This document shows positions 1-14,699 of a stretch of 64,000 bases of DNA, piece by piece (position 1 is the first letter of the stretch; the number at the start of each line of letters is the position of its first letter). The DNA is taken from the NCBI RefSeq assembly GCF_029227915.1, contig NC_079876.1, positions 26,075,828-26,139,827 on the forward strand, given 5' to 3'. This DNA comes from Hydractinia symbiolongicarpus (lineage: Eukaryota; Cnidaria; Hydrozoa; Anthoathecata; Hydractiniidae). A model generated the notes under the pieces. That model had not been told where the DNA came from. It worked only from the letters and a program-made list of their open reading frames with translations, and made no database searches. The position numbers were made by a program, and so were the translations under genes.

Positions 1-3000
1 CGACGTGTTATTTGACAACATCGCAATGATGTTCGCTGGAAAGGAGATGGTCATGTCTCCTGTGATTTTAATGACGCTACTAAAATAAAGAAATACAAGA
101 CTTGTATGAGCGTGTTATCCAAAAACAACAACTCACAGATTTAAAATAGCTCATTGTTGGAAGATGAAACACGAGGTTTCATCACAAGTTTATTTTTATC
201 CATGAAACTAAGAAATATTTAAACTATTTAAAAAACGTCTGGCTAAAGCGAATTTGTGCACTGGATTAAATAGAAGAAACACATTGACGTAGCTATAACG
301 AAAATGGAGCTCATAAAAAATATTACAATACAATATTATGAAAATAATCTTTTCCCAGAAATTACTAGGGAACGTTTAACCCTTGAAACTCAAAAATGGC
401 GTCTCAGAATGGGCGAAATAAAGGCCTGTTATCTATTAGCCATAACCCTTGGTTTCAGATACCAGGTAGCGGGTGGCCAGAAATCGGGTTCAAAGACGAA
501 AGGTTGTCAGCAAAAAAACAATAAAAGTTTTGGGTTTTTCGGAAAAATCTGAGTCTAAGTGTTAAGACCAAAATAACGCCCTCATTTAAAAATATACCTG
601 CACCGTCGCAAGTACGTGAAAGAAATCTACCGGTACCTATTTTCGTCGGATCCTTTAAACACTCCATTGACTGTCTCGATAAACGCAACAGCGATAGGAA
701 TCGCTCTTTCTCCGGCCGTCGATGTAGTGGTGGTAGGTGGTCCGCTCGCCGGAAGAGTTGCACTTTTCAGTGGCAGACTGGGTGGTATTCTTATGTCGGG
801 TGGTACGCTGATGACAGGTGGTATGCTGATGTCAGTCGACAAACTTGGAGTAGGTAGCCTGTCTGTGCTAGACGATGTCTCAGGATTAACCCAATGCGAA
901 GTTGTGCTTTCCTTCTCTACAGAATTATGACACAATTAAGACTCCTGAGAATATTATCACTCGGTTTCTAGTTACTAGATTTAAACTATGTTGACAAAAA
1001 AGGACCATGAATATTTTTGACCTGGTGAGCGACAATAGGCACTTAGGTTTATAAGAAAAAACGTTGTTCTCTAGACCTACCTGGGACAGTGGGCGACAAT
1101 ACAGGGACGTTTGGTATTGTCGAAAAGTTTATATCTAGTAAGTCTGTCAACGAGCTTTGACTGTTGTCGCTTCGTATGCTTGACGATGAATGCGTAGGCT
1201 GGCGAGGTGGCGCAACAGGAGGGCTGGGAAGCTACAAAAACAGGAAAAAAAGTTTAAATTTATACTAACTTTAAAATCTCATCAATGTACGCGAGTTAAA
1301 AAAAGAGTAAAAGAGAAAAAGATAAATACCTGTCCCGGCTTGGGGCGTGGCAAGGAAGCCGCATTGGAAAGACCTCCCCTACTTCCTGTTGATGACGGTG
1401 GAGGTATAACCGGTCTTTTCTCACTTGGAGGTGGTTTTAGTGGCTCTAGGTTCGTACTTAACTTTGCTGATGGCGGTAGAGAGGATGTTTTCTCAGGCAT
1501 ACCGATAGAGAAAAGCTTGTTAGTGAAATTAACAGCTGTGCTGCTACCCGAAGACAACCTTCCTTCAAGTTCGTTATGAGTTCTATTGTGATCTGCGTTT
1601 TTCTCAAACTCCGCATTGAAATCTGCACTGGACGCAGATGCATTGAGAGATATTGACCGGCTTTTTACAGGTAGTGGTGGAGCCGATTCGTCTGTCAAAC
1701 CTTTGTGTTCCATAATGGTGAGAGATTCGGCGGATTTATCGAAACTTTCTGATGGAGAAGTTGTGAAGGATGCGCGCACTAAAATAATTGCATATAAACA
1801 GAAGACAAAATTAGTTGTGAAATTAAAAGAAATCTGGTAATTTTCCAGCCTCATAGAATTTAGGGAAAAATAAGTGCTATAATTTTCGAACTTACTACAG
1901 AAACTAACCAAAAAAGAGAAATCATTTGACATCAAAATTCAAAGCTGACGTCGCCATGTTGTGCTGACTTCATTGTTTTTTCAAAAAACCGACTTTTAAT
2001 TTTTTTAAAAAATTTCTAAAAAACTTTTCCAACCAACTTTTTTATTCTGTTGTTTGTCATTTTTACATTACACACTCCAGGCTGGCTGTTGGTCACAAAT
2101 TACTTGATATTTTGAAGGATGTGAACTTTGTGTTGCTTATAAGATGTAGCTTATAAAAAACAAAAAGTTTTACTACACAAACAGAAAGCATCAAATACAA
2201 CAATTTAATTTCATCATTACAACAAGTTTCTTTTTAGAGTTAAACCCTTGGAAGTGTGGAACTTTCACAGCCTAATGATAGACTATAGACAAGGCGACAA
2301 ATCTAGGGACAATGGTAGAAGGTGACTTACAATGATCTGGTGACGATAAGGGTGAGGCGAAAGAAGCATCGAAATTATGATTAGTCGACCCAGCCGGGGA
2401 GGAGTTCTCCATCCCAGGTATTGAAGAATTAACAGGTAAACTATGTAAACTTGCGGTGTCTGAGTTTTTATCCAAGTTGAGAAGATCATTGTTCGACCGT
2501 GATCTAAATTACAAAAACACAAGACATAAGAGGTAAGTTTTTAAATAACGTGAAGTAAAATCCTTGGGAATTCTATCCTAACGCCTGTCTCTTCTCCCCT
2601 TAGACTTTAACTATGTTACATTATCCACTAGTAGCAGTGCCCTATTTAAAGTGGCCTAACTTGCTTGCCTGCCGCACAAGCTTGTTCACAGTCAATAGAC
2701 GGCACCAAATGGGCTGACAACACTACATTTAAAGTGCGCTAGAGGGGAGACTCAAACCTGAACCGGAATACAAGCTGAAACCCACATAATTTTGAATCGA
2801 TTTATAGAGTTTAGTTAACAATCATTACACGAAACCTTAAACAATAAGGATGAAAGTGATAAAATTTAGATATCTTTATATCAATAAAAAAATTCAGAAT
2901 AAATTAAAACTGCGAGCGAAAATTAACTTTCGCGAATAGAATTGCAATATATTTTGAGAGAACAAACTTTCGCGGAAATTTCTTCTTTAAAAGTAAATAA

Positions 3001-6000
3001 AAAAGAACTGAAATAATAAAAGGGGCATAGTAGTCAAACTCCAAATTATTACTTCAAGTGTCGTAGATAAAAGCCCCACTAGACCCATTATCTTTGCAAC
3101 ACACAGAAAACCAATATGCAAGTTTGAAAGTTTACTTAAAACAGCACTGTTAAACAATTCCAAAAATATTTGAATTTAAGCTGAAACTTAACTAATCAAG
3201 ATTTTACTAGAAATAAATTTGTCCAAGATTATGACTTTACTGTTAACTGAGATTAAACTAAAATTTTAAAAATGGTAGCTGCCCTGGACACTCTGTCATA
3301 GATTCTATATGTATATTGAAAATATTACTTGGCTGATAACTTGTTTAGACTACTATGGCTTCCCCATACTGACACGTGTTTTCTGTCATCATCTAAAAAG
3401 TAAAAAAAAAATCTCTTAGTTTAAATACAGCATTTTAATTACAAGCTCGTGAGCTTGTATTAAAACGCAAATGTGTCCTACAAGAATGGAAATTTTTGCC
3501 TCTCTGAGCACCGAAACGGGAGTCGTCGTGTGTTCGAATCTCATCTTGGTAACTATTTTTACTTTTTTTTCTTTTTTCTTTTTTAAAAAGATAAGATGTT
3601 CAAAACACTTGTTTAACTAACTAGTAAAGTAAAGGTGTTTCCACCAAACCTTTTAAAAGTGAATGTAGGCAGAATTAACTGAATTAATGAATTTCGCAAA
3701 TTTTGGGGTTTGTGGGTTTGTGGTCTTTCTTCTTCCTGTCAGTCGGTTCACCCAAGACGGACCCATCGAAAATTAAAATTTCGAGGAATTTTCTGTTCAG
3801 GAAGATCTCACGAATCAATTTTGAAAAGTAACTGCGTAGTGTGTAACAAATATTATTGCGTATCTGAATAGTAAAATATGTCGTGTCTAACTTCGTAACA
3901 AAAATCCCAATTTGATAGACAGCTTTTTGTAAACTTTATTCGCGGGGTTGTTTGCGTATATCATACTTCTTGTTCAGATCTATAATATGTGCATCAGGGC
4001 CGCAGTTTTTTCCACTATAAAAACTCTTCATAACTTGCTATGCTACGATATATTTTTGTTTATTTATTTACTATTTATTAACGAATTTTTATACAGGATA
4101 AGAACATCAGTATTTACAAGATAAAAACTGTTTTTAAGGTATGCTATAGTATAAGATGGTATGCTATATTATAAGATGGTATGCTATAGTATAAGATGGT
4201 ATGCTATAGTATAAGATGGTGTGCTATAGTATAAGATGGTATGCTATAGTATAAGATGGTATGCTATAGTATAACATGGTATGCTATAATATAATATGAT
4301 ATGCTATGGTATGACATGATATGCTATGGTAGAACATGGTATGCTATAGTATAACATGGTATGCTATGGTATAATATGGTATGCTATGGTATGACATGAT
4401 ATGCTATGGTATGACATGATATGCTATGGTATGACATGATATGCTATGGTATAATATGGTATGCTATAGTATGACATGATATGCTATGGTATACCATGAT
4501 ATGCTATGGTATAACATGATATGCTATGGTATAATATGGTATGCTATAGTATGACATGATATGCTATGGTATAACATGATTGCTATGGTATAACATGGTA
4601 TGCTATAGTATAAAATAATATTGACCATCATGATACACTAGCATAATTACCACATCAATGGGACCAGATGTTTAGAAAGAGCAGTCGAAACTTTACTGAT
4701 AAAACGGATCATGTTTAACAATAAAAATAATATTGACCATTTGCAGCTACTCCTTCTAATGTTTAAGAAAATACTTACGATGCTGGCTCAATTTCTGTTG
4801 CTAAAAAAAGAGATAAAAAAGCTATTAAAAACAAAAACTTTTATGTAAAACACCTATCCATTAACAACCAATCACTGAAGATTACTAGTCACAGCAGTGT
4901 TGAAACTTTTTTTTTTGAATTACAAGTTTTCTAAAATTTTAGAATTTTAATGTTTTCACTTTCGGATCATATTCAATATCATTAAATATTTAACATAATC
5001 CAACATGAAAATGCTGTTTTGGTGGTATCAATGTTATGGTTAAAATCTTCTTAATTTTACGACTTGTACTAATAAGCCTCGGTTTCTAGTAGAGGTCAAT
5101 TAAGACAAAATTAAAAAACCTGTTGTTTGTTCGCTGTATGAATCTAAAGATTTCACATTCTATTAAGTTTTAGGTGAGGATTTCAAAATTCACATTTATT
5201 TTGTTTGAAGTTTAGAAATAGCAGCAGTACATCAAAAAAAAAAAAAAAATTCGGGAAAGGGATATATATTTTTGCTGAAATTTACAAGCCGTAGTTTGAA
5301 TTATTTACCCTTATTGTTAACTATTACTAAATATTAATTAGTGAAATTAATGTGGCACTTATAGCACAAAATCAACAAATGCAGGTAGAATTCATACAGA
5401 CATGATTGCTCATAGATAGCAAAGATAGGTCCACTAACCACTGTAGATGGTGACATTAATGTTAGAGTTGCACTCAGTTTTTTTAGCTGATCTTCACTCA
5501 GGTCAGAATTGCTTCCTTTTGATTCTTCTACAGGTTTTATTCGAACTTGAATTTTTCGACCTTCCTCATCTAATATGACAAAAACAAAATGTACGTGAGA
5601 TAAAAAAAATCCAAAAGAAGAAATAAAAACAAGGATTGTCGTGTGAATATCAAGAAGAATCCTCTGTTGAGTTTACATGACTTTTATTGCTCAAATACAC
5701 TACACTTTCTCCATAGGACTCTGATTAGGGTCAAATTTAATAACAATGATCACACACAAGAGTCATCTGTTGAGCTTACATGACTTTATATACTCAAACA
5801 AGGTCTCTAAATGCATTACGCTTTTTTGACAGGACTCTGATTAAAAGAAATTATTAATGATAATAACAAGCTTGAAATTTTCCTGTTAAATTTGCTGACT
5901 TGTATAATTTTTTTGCAAAAGGTCAATTCTCCAGCTCAATAAAAGGCATATGTCATAAGTTAAAATGTAGTGACTCCCTTGGCCTTGAAATGAAATGAAA

Positions 6001-9000
6001 GCGTGCTATTACCAAAGCAGTAATCACGATCATTAGGTTATGGACAATTATTAGAAATGATACTTAATTTAAGAAACACTCATTATTTCTTGTGCGATTA
6101 TTATACATCATTGATTGTACCAGAAAATTATAAATATATAAATATAATATACCAGCAATAAAAAAAATGTTTCTAGATGTAATAAAAAATACAATTTTGT
6201 TTCTCTTCTTATCTTTATTTTACTGTTTTGTGCCATGGAGTGTCTTATAACACTGACATAACTACATGTTTGTTTGCATTGCATTAATGTACCTGAATGA
6301 ATATGTACCTGAATCTGATTCAGAATCTGACGAGAAGCTGTCTTTAGACCTGCCAGAATGTATACTGCCCGTGTCCGCAGGTCGAATCACATAACCATCT
6401 TCATCTAATTGCAATTCCGTCTAAATGTTTTTTATATTTGATAATGGTAATACACTCAAGATCACACTTAAATTCAACGAAACAAAGTGCAAAAATTTTT
6501 AGCTACTAAAATTATTGCTTCTAAGAATTTTACATACCTGATTCTCTGCACTATCATCCGTTATTTTCTCCCTAAAACAATAACACAAATATTTAACACA
6601 CACATACAGTTTCAGGAATTATTAATTATCATTCTGATTTTTTGAGATTAGTTGAGGAAACGTTATCAATTGATACCAGAAAGTTTGTAATACATGGGTT
6701 CGAATTCCACTTTTTTTCCACTACTCCAACCCTCAACAGATTATTGAGAATTTTTTTGTTTTTGTACAAAAAAGAAAGTTATATGGTTTTCAACCTTATA
6801 CAAGAAAAATGTTAAACTGTCCTTGGTCTAAACGATTTTATTGGTAAATAGTACTTACGCTGTGCCATTAGCAGACACTTTTTCTTTCTTCTTCTTACGA
6901 CCAGCCTTTTTTTCTTTCTTTTCCGCTTTCTTCTTCTTTTTTTCTTCCTTTACTAAATTATTTTTAAAACGCTTACAATTATACTGCTATAAAGTTAAAA
7001 TGTTTAAAACAATTTAGTTCCATAACATGACTTCAGTAAGAAATGTTTTACGCCCTTTCCTGGTGTTTTATTCAAGACCACGTTGGTCTAAAAAAAAACC
7101 TATGCTCTATAATTTAGAATTTCACATAGAGATTCTCCATGCTGCTTACAGTGATCATAAAATTAAATTGTACATACACACAAAAAAAAACATACATGAC
7201 TGTGTAAGAGCATCAATATCAACAGGCTTTGATGTTATTGTTGCTTCCATGAACTCGATTGTCTCTAGACGGACAAGATAATTGAATATATTGCATCTGC
7301 TTAAGACTAGGTAACAAACACATAATTACTTACGTGGTTTTTCCTTGCCAGTTTGTTTAACATTGATAAACTGCTGAAGAAGGCTTTCTACTGTCAGTGC
7401 TACCATGTTTCTCTCAAACTCGTCAATAGTCTATAAAAAACATGATTGATGTGGTTGTTTTTTTAAGGGTACAGGCATTATGTGGAAATAAAAAATAATA
7501 AAAACAGTTTTTATGCAACTTAATTTGGAATAATTTCTTAGCCTACTAGTTTATCTTTCCTATTTACTAACTAACAAAACGTAATAAAAACCTGTTGAAG
7601 AAGAAAAAGTTCAACTTTTACGGATTCATTGTATCTTGATAAGATATCCAACATTGTTTTCAAATGTTCTTCCTCAACACCCTGTAGTTTCTGGAACAAG
7701 AAGAAAGAATAAATGTTAATGCCATGAATTACGCTTTGCACTACAGGTAAGGTACAAATTTAATACAACAGATGTCTAGACTTTACTTCTGTTTTACACC
7801 TCAAACCCAAATAGAAAGCTTCCCTCAATTAATCTGTATACTTCAATGACTGTAGCACAGCTGGCAAAGTGAATGGCCAGGGAAGTACAATTGACATTAA
7901 ACTTCTATATGCCATCCTCCCTTAAATTTCTCAACTTGTGAGATAAGTCTTAGCAGGGGTAATAAGGATGCAAAGGGAATTTGAGCTTAGAAGTAACATA
8001 TTCCAGATCAGATTTGGAAAGGTCTATAATTTAGCCCTATAATACCCTGTTTAACCCAATGGGAAGTTAAGGCGAGAATGATGGCGATGATAATGATGAG
8101 TCACTAATAAATATATAAAAGAAAAAAAGTTTTAATTATCATTAGCACCTGTGCCATTTCAGTCATTTTTTCGTGAAAGTCTTTTCTTGCTGTTTCTCTT
8201 TTTTCTACAAGTTGTTTGTAATCCTCCGCTAAACACAAAATAGTTGGAATTATTAAAAATAGTACTTGTTCTTTTGTATGAAAGGAAGCTTACACGTTTT
8301 TTTTATAAGAAACCTGGCGAAGGGCCTAGTTATAAAAGTTTCTTATTTGTAGGCTGAAATTCCATGTTTTTAGTTCTAAAGGTTTCTTACTTAATTTCTT
8401 AAATTTTCTGATAAAATTAGGGATTCTTATATCAAATAAATAGCTAGTTGTAAAAGTTTTTTTTTACTTTTTGGAGTAGTTGGTTTCAAAATAAAAAAAT
8501 ATAGCATGACCTTGTAAATTGAGTGCGTGTGTAACAAATAAGTTTTTTGTTTCAGAAATAGACATAGAATGTAGTAGTAAAAGTTTCTTAATTTTGGAAG
8601 ATTCTACATAAAGGTTTCTTATAAACATGTTTCTTATAAGAAAAACAACATGTAAACCTACATAACCAAAAAATATTTTTGGAATTATTATGTTTTATTT
8701 TTTTAGAACAATTCAAAATCAAATCCTTGTGAATATTTTGAAAAATGAAGGTTGACCAAATTTTCCTGACATTTTTCTGAAATTTTATTTTCAAACTTCT
8801 CTGATATTACAGATAGAGAGGATACCAACTGCCGTAAGGAGCTTTTGTAAGTGAAATTGTAGTAAAATGATGAAACAGTGCCAATTACACCCCTCACAAA
8901 GTTTCTTATAAGAAAACTAGTTTGCCCAGTGTACAAATTCGGAACATCGGATTTTTACCCATTTTATACATATCGCATCCTTAGCACGAAATATTTAAAA

Positions 9001-11423
9001 CAAAATAAGGCTATCATTATAGAGTCAAAAAAGCTTGCGCCGGCAGACAATTTTTATAAAATTCTCACATACTTGATTTCTTGAACTTAGCCTCGGCCTA
9101 AAAACAATGCAAGAATACAAAATCGATGAAATATTACTGTCTATTTCTAAGAAAAGCATGAATGAAAATTTCAAATCAAAAGAAAAACATGCTTACATTT
9201 CTAATATCTTTTGTACTTGTACCAGTAATGTCCTTTCTAAATTTTTCAACTTCCAGTGATCGCTGATGATAGAGCTCTTTTGCCTGTAGGTAAAATATGA
9301 AAATGAATGTAGGTAAAATATGAAAATGAAGCCACAACACTAGTATTCTGGTGTAATGTATACAAGTATATTACCTTTACTAAAGCAGATGTTTGATTTT
9401 GAAAATGTAATACAGCTTCTGAAGTGGATGTAAATTCATCCTTAATCTAAAAAAATAGAAACAATGGAATTTCTTAACCATGCATGTTACACAATAGAAA
9501 CAACACAAGAATTAAACAAGTGATTTTTATGCCTCACATCTCTGCAGGTAAACTTCTAAATTTTTAAATTTTGAATTTAAGTTTTTCTTCCAGTCCTAGG
9601 TAACAAATTCTGTTCTTACCTCCTATGCGATTAAACAAGAATTAGTTATTAAAAAAACTTGCCATACCCTGGCCCGAATAGGGTAAAAAATTAGCCAAGG
9701 ATTCCTTCTTTTCATAGTGGTATCTTTAGCATATGTTTAAAAGCTATTTTTATTTTAAACCTACTCAACTGCATAGATCAAACAATATCATTAAACATGT
9801 TAGTATTGTTACCTGCTTTTGTTTTTCCTTCTGTTGTTCACTGTAATCTCTGACAGCACGGCTAACTTCGCCTAAATTCTGAATAACTTTATTGTGTACA
9901 TTTGCCAATTTTTCAGTTGATGTTTGAAGAAATTTCCAACAGGGCTCAAACGAACTAAAGGTATGGTTGGATATAGTGTTAGATGTAAAAACTTAAGGAA
10001 AACCCAAGGTATAAAATGATTTTGGAATTATATTATAGGGCTTAAAAAGTTGGTTAACAAGTCTTTTTAAATTTTTTAAAAAGCTTTTTTCGTTCTCAAG
10101 ATAATCACATTTAAATAATTTCAAATTTTTTGCTAAAATGACACTTGTTTGCTCGTTCCAAGCGTAATACTATCAATAACATAGACTTACCCGATATGTG
10201 AATTAGCTGAGGAGCATCTGTTAACAAGTTTGACTAAACTTTTAGAATATGTTTCTTCTATTCCACTTCTAAAATAAAAGAAATAACGCTACAAGAGTAA
10301 AATTTCTTTAAAAACATTATTTAATTTGTAACAAACAGGACGTTCTTTTTGCCAGTTTACAAAAAAGAACGTTATCAATTTAACCACATTTTTAAGGGGT
10401 ACATGTATATTTTATAATCTCAATGAAATGCATCTACATAATTATATGTTTTTTTTTTACCAAAAAGGACTTGCTTTCAAATTAAATACCCCGCTATGCT
10501 TCAGAAAAATTGTACTAACTGATTGTTCACTAGTTTCCAACGGCAAAGAACACAACAATTCTCTCTATTGACTGTCACAATATTTAACCTTGAAGATGCA
10601 TGTACAATGCAATGACTATAATTTAACTACACTATTTAGGGGAAATTAACTGTTCTTACTTTCTTGTTTTTAATTTTACTTACTATATAGATTTTAATTT
10701 TTATAATTGTTATTGCAAAAACCAATGCACAGGCAATAATTAGCATGCGATTAATCTCATACACTAAACATGATTTTTTCTCGCATAAAAACTGAAATTA
10801 CAACAACAAATATAATTCATTAAAAAAAGTATGCTCAAGTTACCTTTTATAGCTATAGTAAAAAACTTTTTTTAGGTTCAACTGTATCATTAATAACAGT
10901 TTATCATCAATTGTGGTTAAATAAAAATATTTTAAAAACTGCTAAAATGCTGTCTGTGGATACATTGCTTAAGGGATAATATTTATTTAAGAGGATTCTT
11001 TTTGGGGGAATGGTAACAAAATTACATGAAGGTTATGCCCCTTTGAACAAATTTTTATAAAGATCCTAAACTGTACCCCGTTTTAAAGTTTAGGATCTTC
11101 ATAAAGTTAAGATGTTAATAAAATTTTTAAACTTAATGTGTAAAACACAAGCCCACATTTAAAACAAAATCTTAAAAATTACAAAATAGTATTTATATAC
11201 CTTTCTTTTAGGAATTCACTAAATTCTTTACTAGCATTCAAGCCAAGCTTAAAATTTTGCTGCAGAACATCGAAACCATTATATTTTTCACCCTATAACA
11301 AACACAATAATAATACTTTACAAACAGACAGAAAAGAGGAAAAATGCAATTTCATACTCTGCTAATTTAAGTAGCAGAACAAGCAACAACACATACCCAA
11401 AAATGTTCCTCAAAATTCACCAT
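1..11423 (-). CDS. FCHO2: FCHO1/2-type F-BAR and mu-homology endocytic adaptor (3' end outside window)
   Basis: FCHO proteins bend plasma membrane and help start clathrin-coated pits through an N-terminal F-BAR dimer and a C-terminal mu-homology domain that binds endocytic cargo adaptors. Exons read on the minus strand: 11397-11423 (ATG, MVNFEEHFW), 11201-11292, 10191-10268, 9813-9954, 9375-9446, 9197-9283, 9073-9097, 8149-8228, 7592-7690, 7334-7430, 6859-6952, 6538-6571, 6309-6420, about 5435-5569 (donor uncertain, 5402 also fits phase), 4779-4800, 2331-2503, 1330-1778, 1081-1231, 637-916 and 1-79. Phases agree across every junction. Visible landmarks are GEKYNGFDVL after the start, TSTEKLAN in the F-BAR, a lysine-rich stretch in 6859-6952, DEDGYVIRP, a long Ser/Pro linker, then VAFIETVNGVFKGSDEN and IKITGDMTISFP opening the mu-homology domain. 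Most exons are under 150 bp. FCHO1 versus FCHO2 cannot be decided; invertebrates usually have one gene. The family call is firm; the 5.4-kb donor is not. Confidence 0.9.
2583..2765 (-). repeat. tRNA-derived SINE, family 1, in FCHO intron
   Basis: Read on the minus strand, a tRNA-like head with a B-box-like GGTTTGAGTCTCC is followed by a body containing AGTGTTGTCAGCCCATTTGG. The same body follows a tRNA-like head on the plus strand at 38866-39075, so these are two dispersed copies of one family. Ends are approximate. Confidence 0.65.
3500..3550 (+). repeat. Possible tRNA-related fragment
   Basis: GTGTGTTCGAATCTCATC resembles a polymerase III B box and is followed by a pyrimidine/T-rich run. 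No convincing A box or acceptor stem was found, so this is at most a decayed SINE head. It lies in the long FCHO intron between 2504 and 4778, which otherwise holds only AT-rich sequence, a family-1 SINE (its own entry) and the minisatellite. Confidence 0.25.
4138..4612. repeat. 20-bp minisatellite in FCHO intron
   Basis: About 24 head-to-tail copies of a 20-bp unit close to ATGCTATAGTATAAGATGGT. Early copies carry TATAAGATGG; later copies drift to TATGACATGA and TATAACATGG. The last copies lose one base. It sits just upstream (plus-strand sense) of the 22-nt exon at 4779-4800. Confidence 0.95.
5650..5845. repeat. Tandem duplication of about 110 bp
   Basis: Two similar blocks, each containing a CTGTTGAG-TTACATGACTTT segment and ending near AGGACTCTGATTA (about 5651-5730 and 5766-5845). 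The block lies in the intron between FCHO exons 5569 and 6309. Confidence 0.6.
11054..11105. repeat. Short inverted repeat (hairpin) in FCHO intron
   Basis: AAGATCCTAAACT and AGTTTAGGATCTT form arms of about 13 bp around a short loop. It is probably the remnant of a small inverted-repeat element. No regulatory role can be read from it. Confidence 0.5.
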
Positions 11424-14400
11424 GGTACACGTTTATCAAAAACTAACCAAAATCAATGAACAGCAACAAACACAGCGATGTATTCCACATATCTTAATAC
11501 ACCATGTAAACAAACGTCATGACAAATGTTTTTCCTTCTATAAAAAATAATAAAATATATGAATGTTAATAATCTATTTTCTTGTTATGGCAAGCTTGTT
11601 TACATTTTCTTGTTATATAGAATGACAGTGGAAAGAATGTCTGCTAGCTTCATTAATTCTTGATCATTTGAAAACTTGATCTATCTATAGCTTATACAAT
11701 GAATATTTTATAAAAATAAGAGACGTTATTGTACTCCACTTGACTTAGAATTAAAATCAAATCCAGAATAGTTGGGTGTATTGTTTAAAAAACGGTAACA
11801 TCTGAACAAAGAAAGTGTCAGGTTGACCATAAAAAGCTTGTGCAATCAACATTAAATATATTCTGAAAAAAAACTACCAAAGAGAATGGGTTAAAAATAT
11901 ACCTTGAAAATAAAAGGAAATTTGAACTTTTATGAAAGATGATATTAATTCATGTAACTACAAGCAGAAACAAGTATTAAACTTAAACAGGGCATTTTAA
12001 CCTCATGAATTGATATAAATAAGTGTATTTCCACACAACGTATAGGTGAAAGCCTGCTAAAAAGAGTATATACATGCTGAAGTTAACTTGAACTTTAGGT
12101 TCTTAAAGTTATTTTTATCAATGAATAATTTCTAAAAAAAAAATAAATTTAAAAGTAAATTAAATTATATATTTTTTAAGATAACAAGCATAGGAATAAA
12201 ATTGTTAAGATTGTTGTGTTTTAATAGCTTCAAAAATTTATAAATCTTGAGGTAAAAACAGGTATGGCTGTTAAAGCTGTGTATCCTAAAACAGAGATGT
12301 ATTAATAAGTATTTTTAGAGTGCTCATACCATAACTCCTAAATATTGCTTTAGAAAAAATCAACTTAAGTGGACAAACAGTTCAAAAGAAGGCTTTTGGC
12401 AGGTGCGCAACACAAATTACACATAAAGTATTTTAGATGCGTTTTTAGGTGTGCTTACATTAAGTAACCTTTTATAAAATTTTGAATTGCATTTACATCT
12501 CTTTTTAAAAAAATCTGAAGAGAATTGATTTAAACTATTTTAAAAACGTCCATCAAAGACCTATCAAATATACAAAAATGATTTTTTTTCAGACATTTAT
12601 TAACAGTTTCCTCTATTGTGTAAATTGAAACGCTTAAGAAATTGCATGAATTTCAGTCGCAGGTCATCTCCAGTTACCCATATGGGAAATGATGTCAGAT
12701 TCCAAGTTATTTAGCTTCAAACTTAAAGTGCAATTTAATGTCTTAGGAACTAAGACATTGAGCACTAAGAACTATCATATGTAAAATAGGAGACCTGTGA
12801 TTGCTTTGGGGCCTAGCCTAGTCATTCAAAAAATAATTAACTGTATGTGTAACACTTTTAACTTTGTAACATTTCATCTTCTGTGGAGCCATGTATATTT
12901 TTATTCTTATATAATAGACATACCATAACCTTTTTCCTGATATTTACTTTAAAGAAAGACACATCCTCAGCATTTCATCACTCTTTTGTTTGTTGTTTTG
13001 TTACTTATGGCCTATCACCCTATGTAATAGATACATATCTAAAAATACACCATGTGTTCTCTTTTTTCATAAACACAAATTAATCAAATACCATAATATC
13101 TCAATTGATTTCGAGTTGAAACAAGATTCATTGTGCAGAAAAACATTCCAAAAATCTAAAATACAGGAATGGGATTTCATCAAGTTGGTTTAAATTATTA
13201 ATGAAATATTATGGCTTAACAACTTAAATTGATTTATAAGTCCCATATTTTGAAAAAAATAATAGTTACCTTCACTAATTTTCAATATTTTTTATTATTA
13301 TGCAGAGCTTGGAATGCTGATCAAAATAATGTATAGAATCATGTGCTTTTGACAAACGCCTAAGGAGATATAACGGTTTTAAATTTCGCTGGCGTCAGCA
13401 AGGTCCCAGGTTCAGGAAACTTACGAATTAAGTCTCAGGTTGTGTCTAGATACCTATACAGTGAAAAATGACTGACGTTATCACCTCGTTTTTAAGTTAT
13501 TTGGCCTCAAAGTTTTAAGTGCATTGTAATGGCTTCATCTATATTATAATACCCGTATACGTCTGTCTGTCTGTCACGCAAAATAGTAGCTTAGCTGCGC
13601 AGTAGCGAGAAGCACGCAATGCAGTATAAAAAGGACGGGTGAACCCGTGGATTTTCCATGGCCTAACGACTAGTTAACTTGAACTAAGATGTTGACATTG
13701 AATTAGTGTTATTGAAATCGTGCCGTAACGTTAAATTTGTTGATTAACATTTGAAACATAACTTTTTTGGTGACATCAAAGGAATTGTACTTTTGCTTTT
13801 TACAGATATTTTATTCTAACACTGCCTTTTCCTCCACTCCAGAGTCCTAGAGTTTGTTGGTTCTCATTTTAGGTAAACCATGGGGGCGAAGTTATGCAGT
13901 ATTTTTTACTGAAAAGGAATCACAATGTATGCGGTATAAGATGAGGATTTATAAAGAATTTGACACAATATATACTGTGGACTGTGGATTCGAGACAAAG
14001 ACAGGGCTTCGATTTATAACAACCAACTCGGTTTGCTGATAATCGAGACAATCCCAATAGTTTGTGTACCAGATATGTCAAATTTGTGCAGTTTGAAACA
14101 TGCTATTCAAAGTACTGCTCTAATTCTAAAAGAAAGAAGAATGAATATACTGTAACATCTTGGAGATTCTCATATCTTTTTAACAGTTGACAGAACTATA
14201 ATAAATCTTATTTGTGTCTGATCTACTTCAAGCTTTAAAGAATTACCTCACTACCTCACTTGGCTTTAAACTCTGTTGAATTAGGAAATGTTTAGAATGA
14301 ATTTCTATAAAAACGTCAGCATTCAGAAACGCCATGCTAAAAAATTCTTGATCTATGTTGCCAATTTTTTCTATATGTGTGATTTAAGTTGGGTGTAATG

Positions 14401-14699
14401 TCTGAATGTTTTGCTCTTATTTTGTTACTTGCAAATTTAAAAACGGCAAACATGAAATTTAGTTTGCAAACAGGAAGCAGGCAGATGGCTATTATATACT
14501 CTAATTCTTTTTGTTGACATAAAACATGCGTATATATATTATAGCTATAATTGACATTCAAGCGTTAACTAATTGACAGGCAAAAAAATGCAGATCTTAG
14601 GTGAAGGAAATTAAGGGCTTTAAACTATCATATTGAATATTAGATGAATAACTTCTGATTGACATATATTTATATAAAGTCGTAATGATACCTTTGTGT

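Noticed and set aside
304-552. 82-codon plus-strand ORF, and plus ORFs at 616-930, 1190-1579 and 1616-1840
   Set aside because: Antisense to or between FCHO exons on the minus strand, which have family and splice support.
4138-4612. CRISPR-like array
   Set aside because: Units are contiguous 20-bp tandem copies with no spacers, in an animal intron.
7027-7281. 84-codon plus-strand ORF
   Set aside because: Lies in an FCHO intron with no family resemblance or splice sites.
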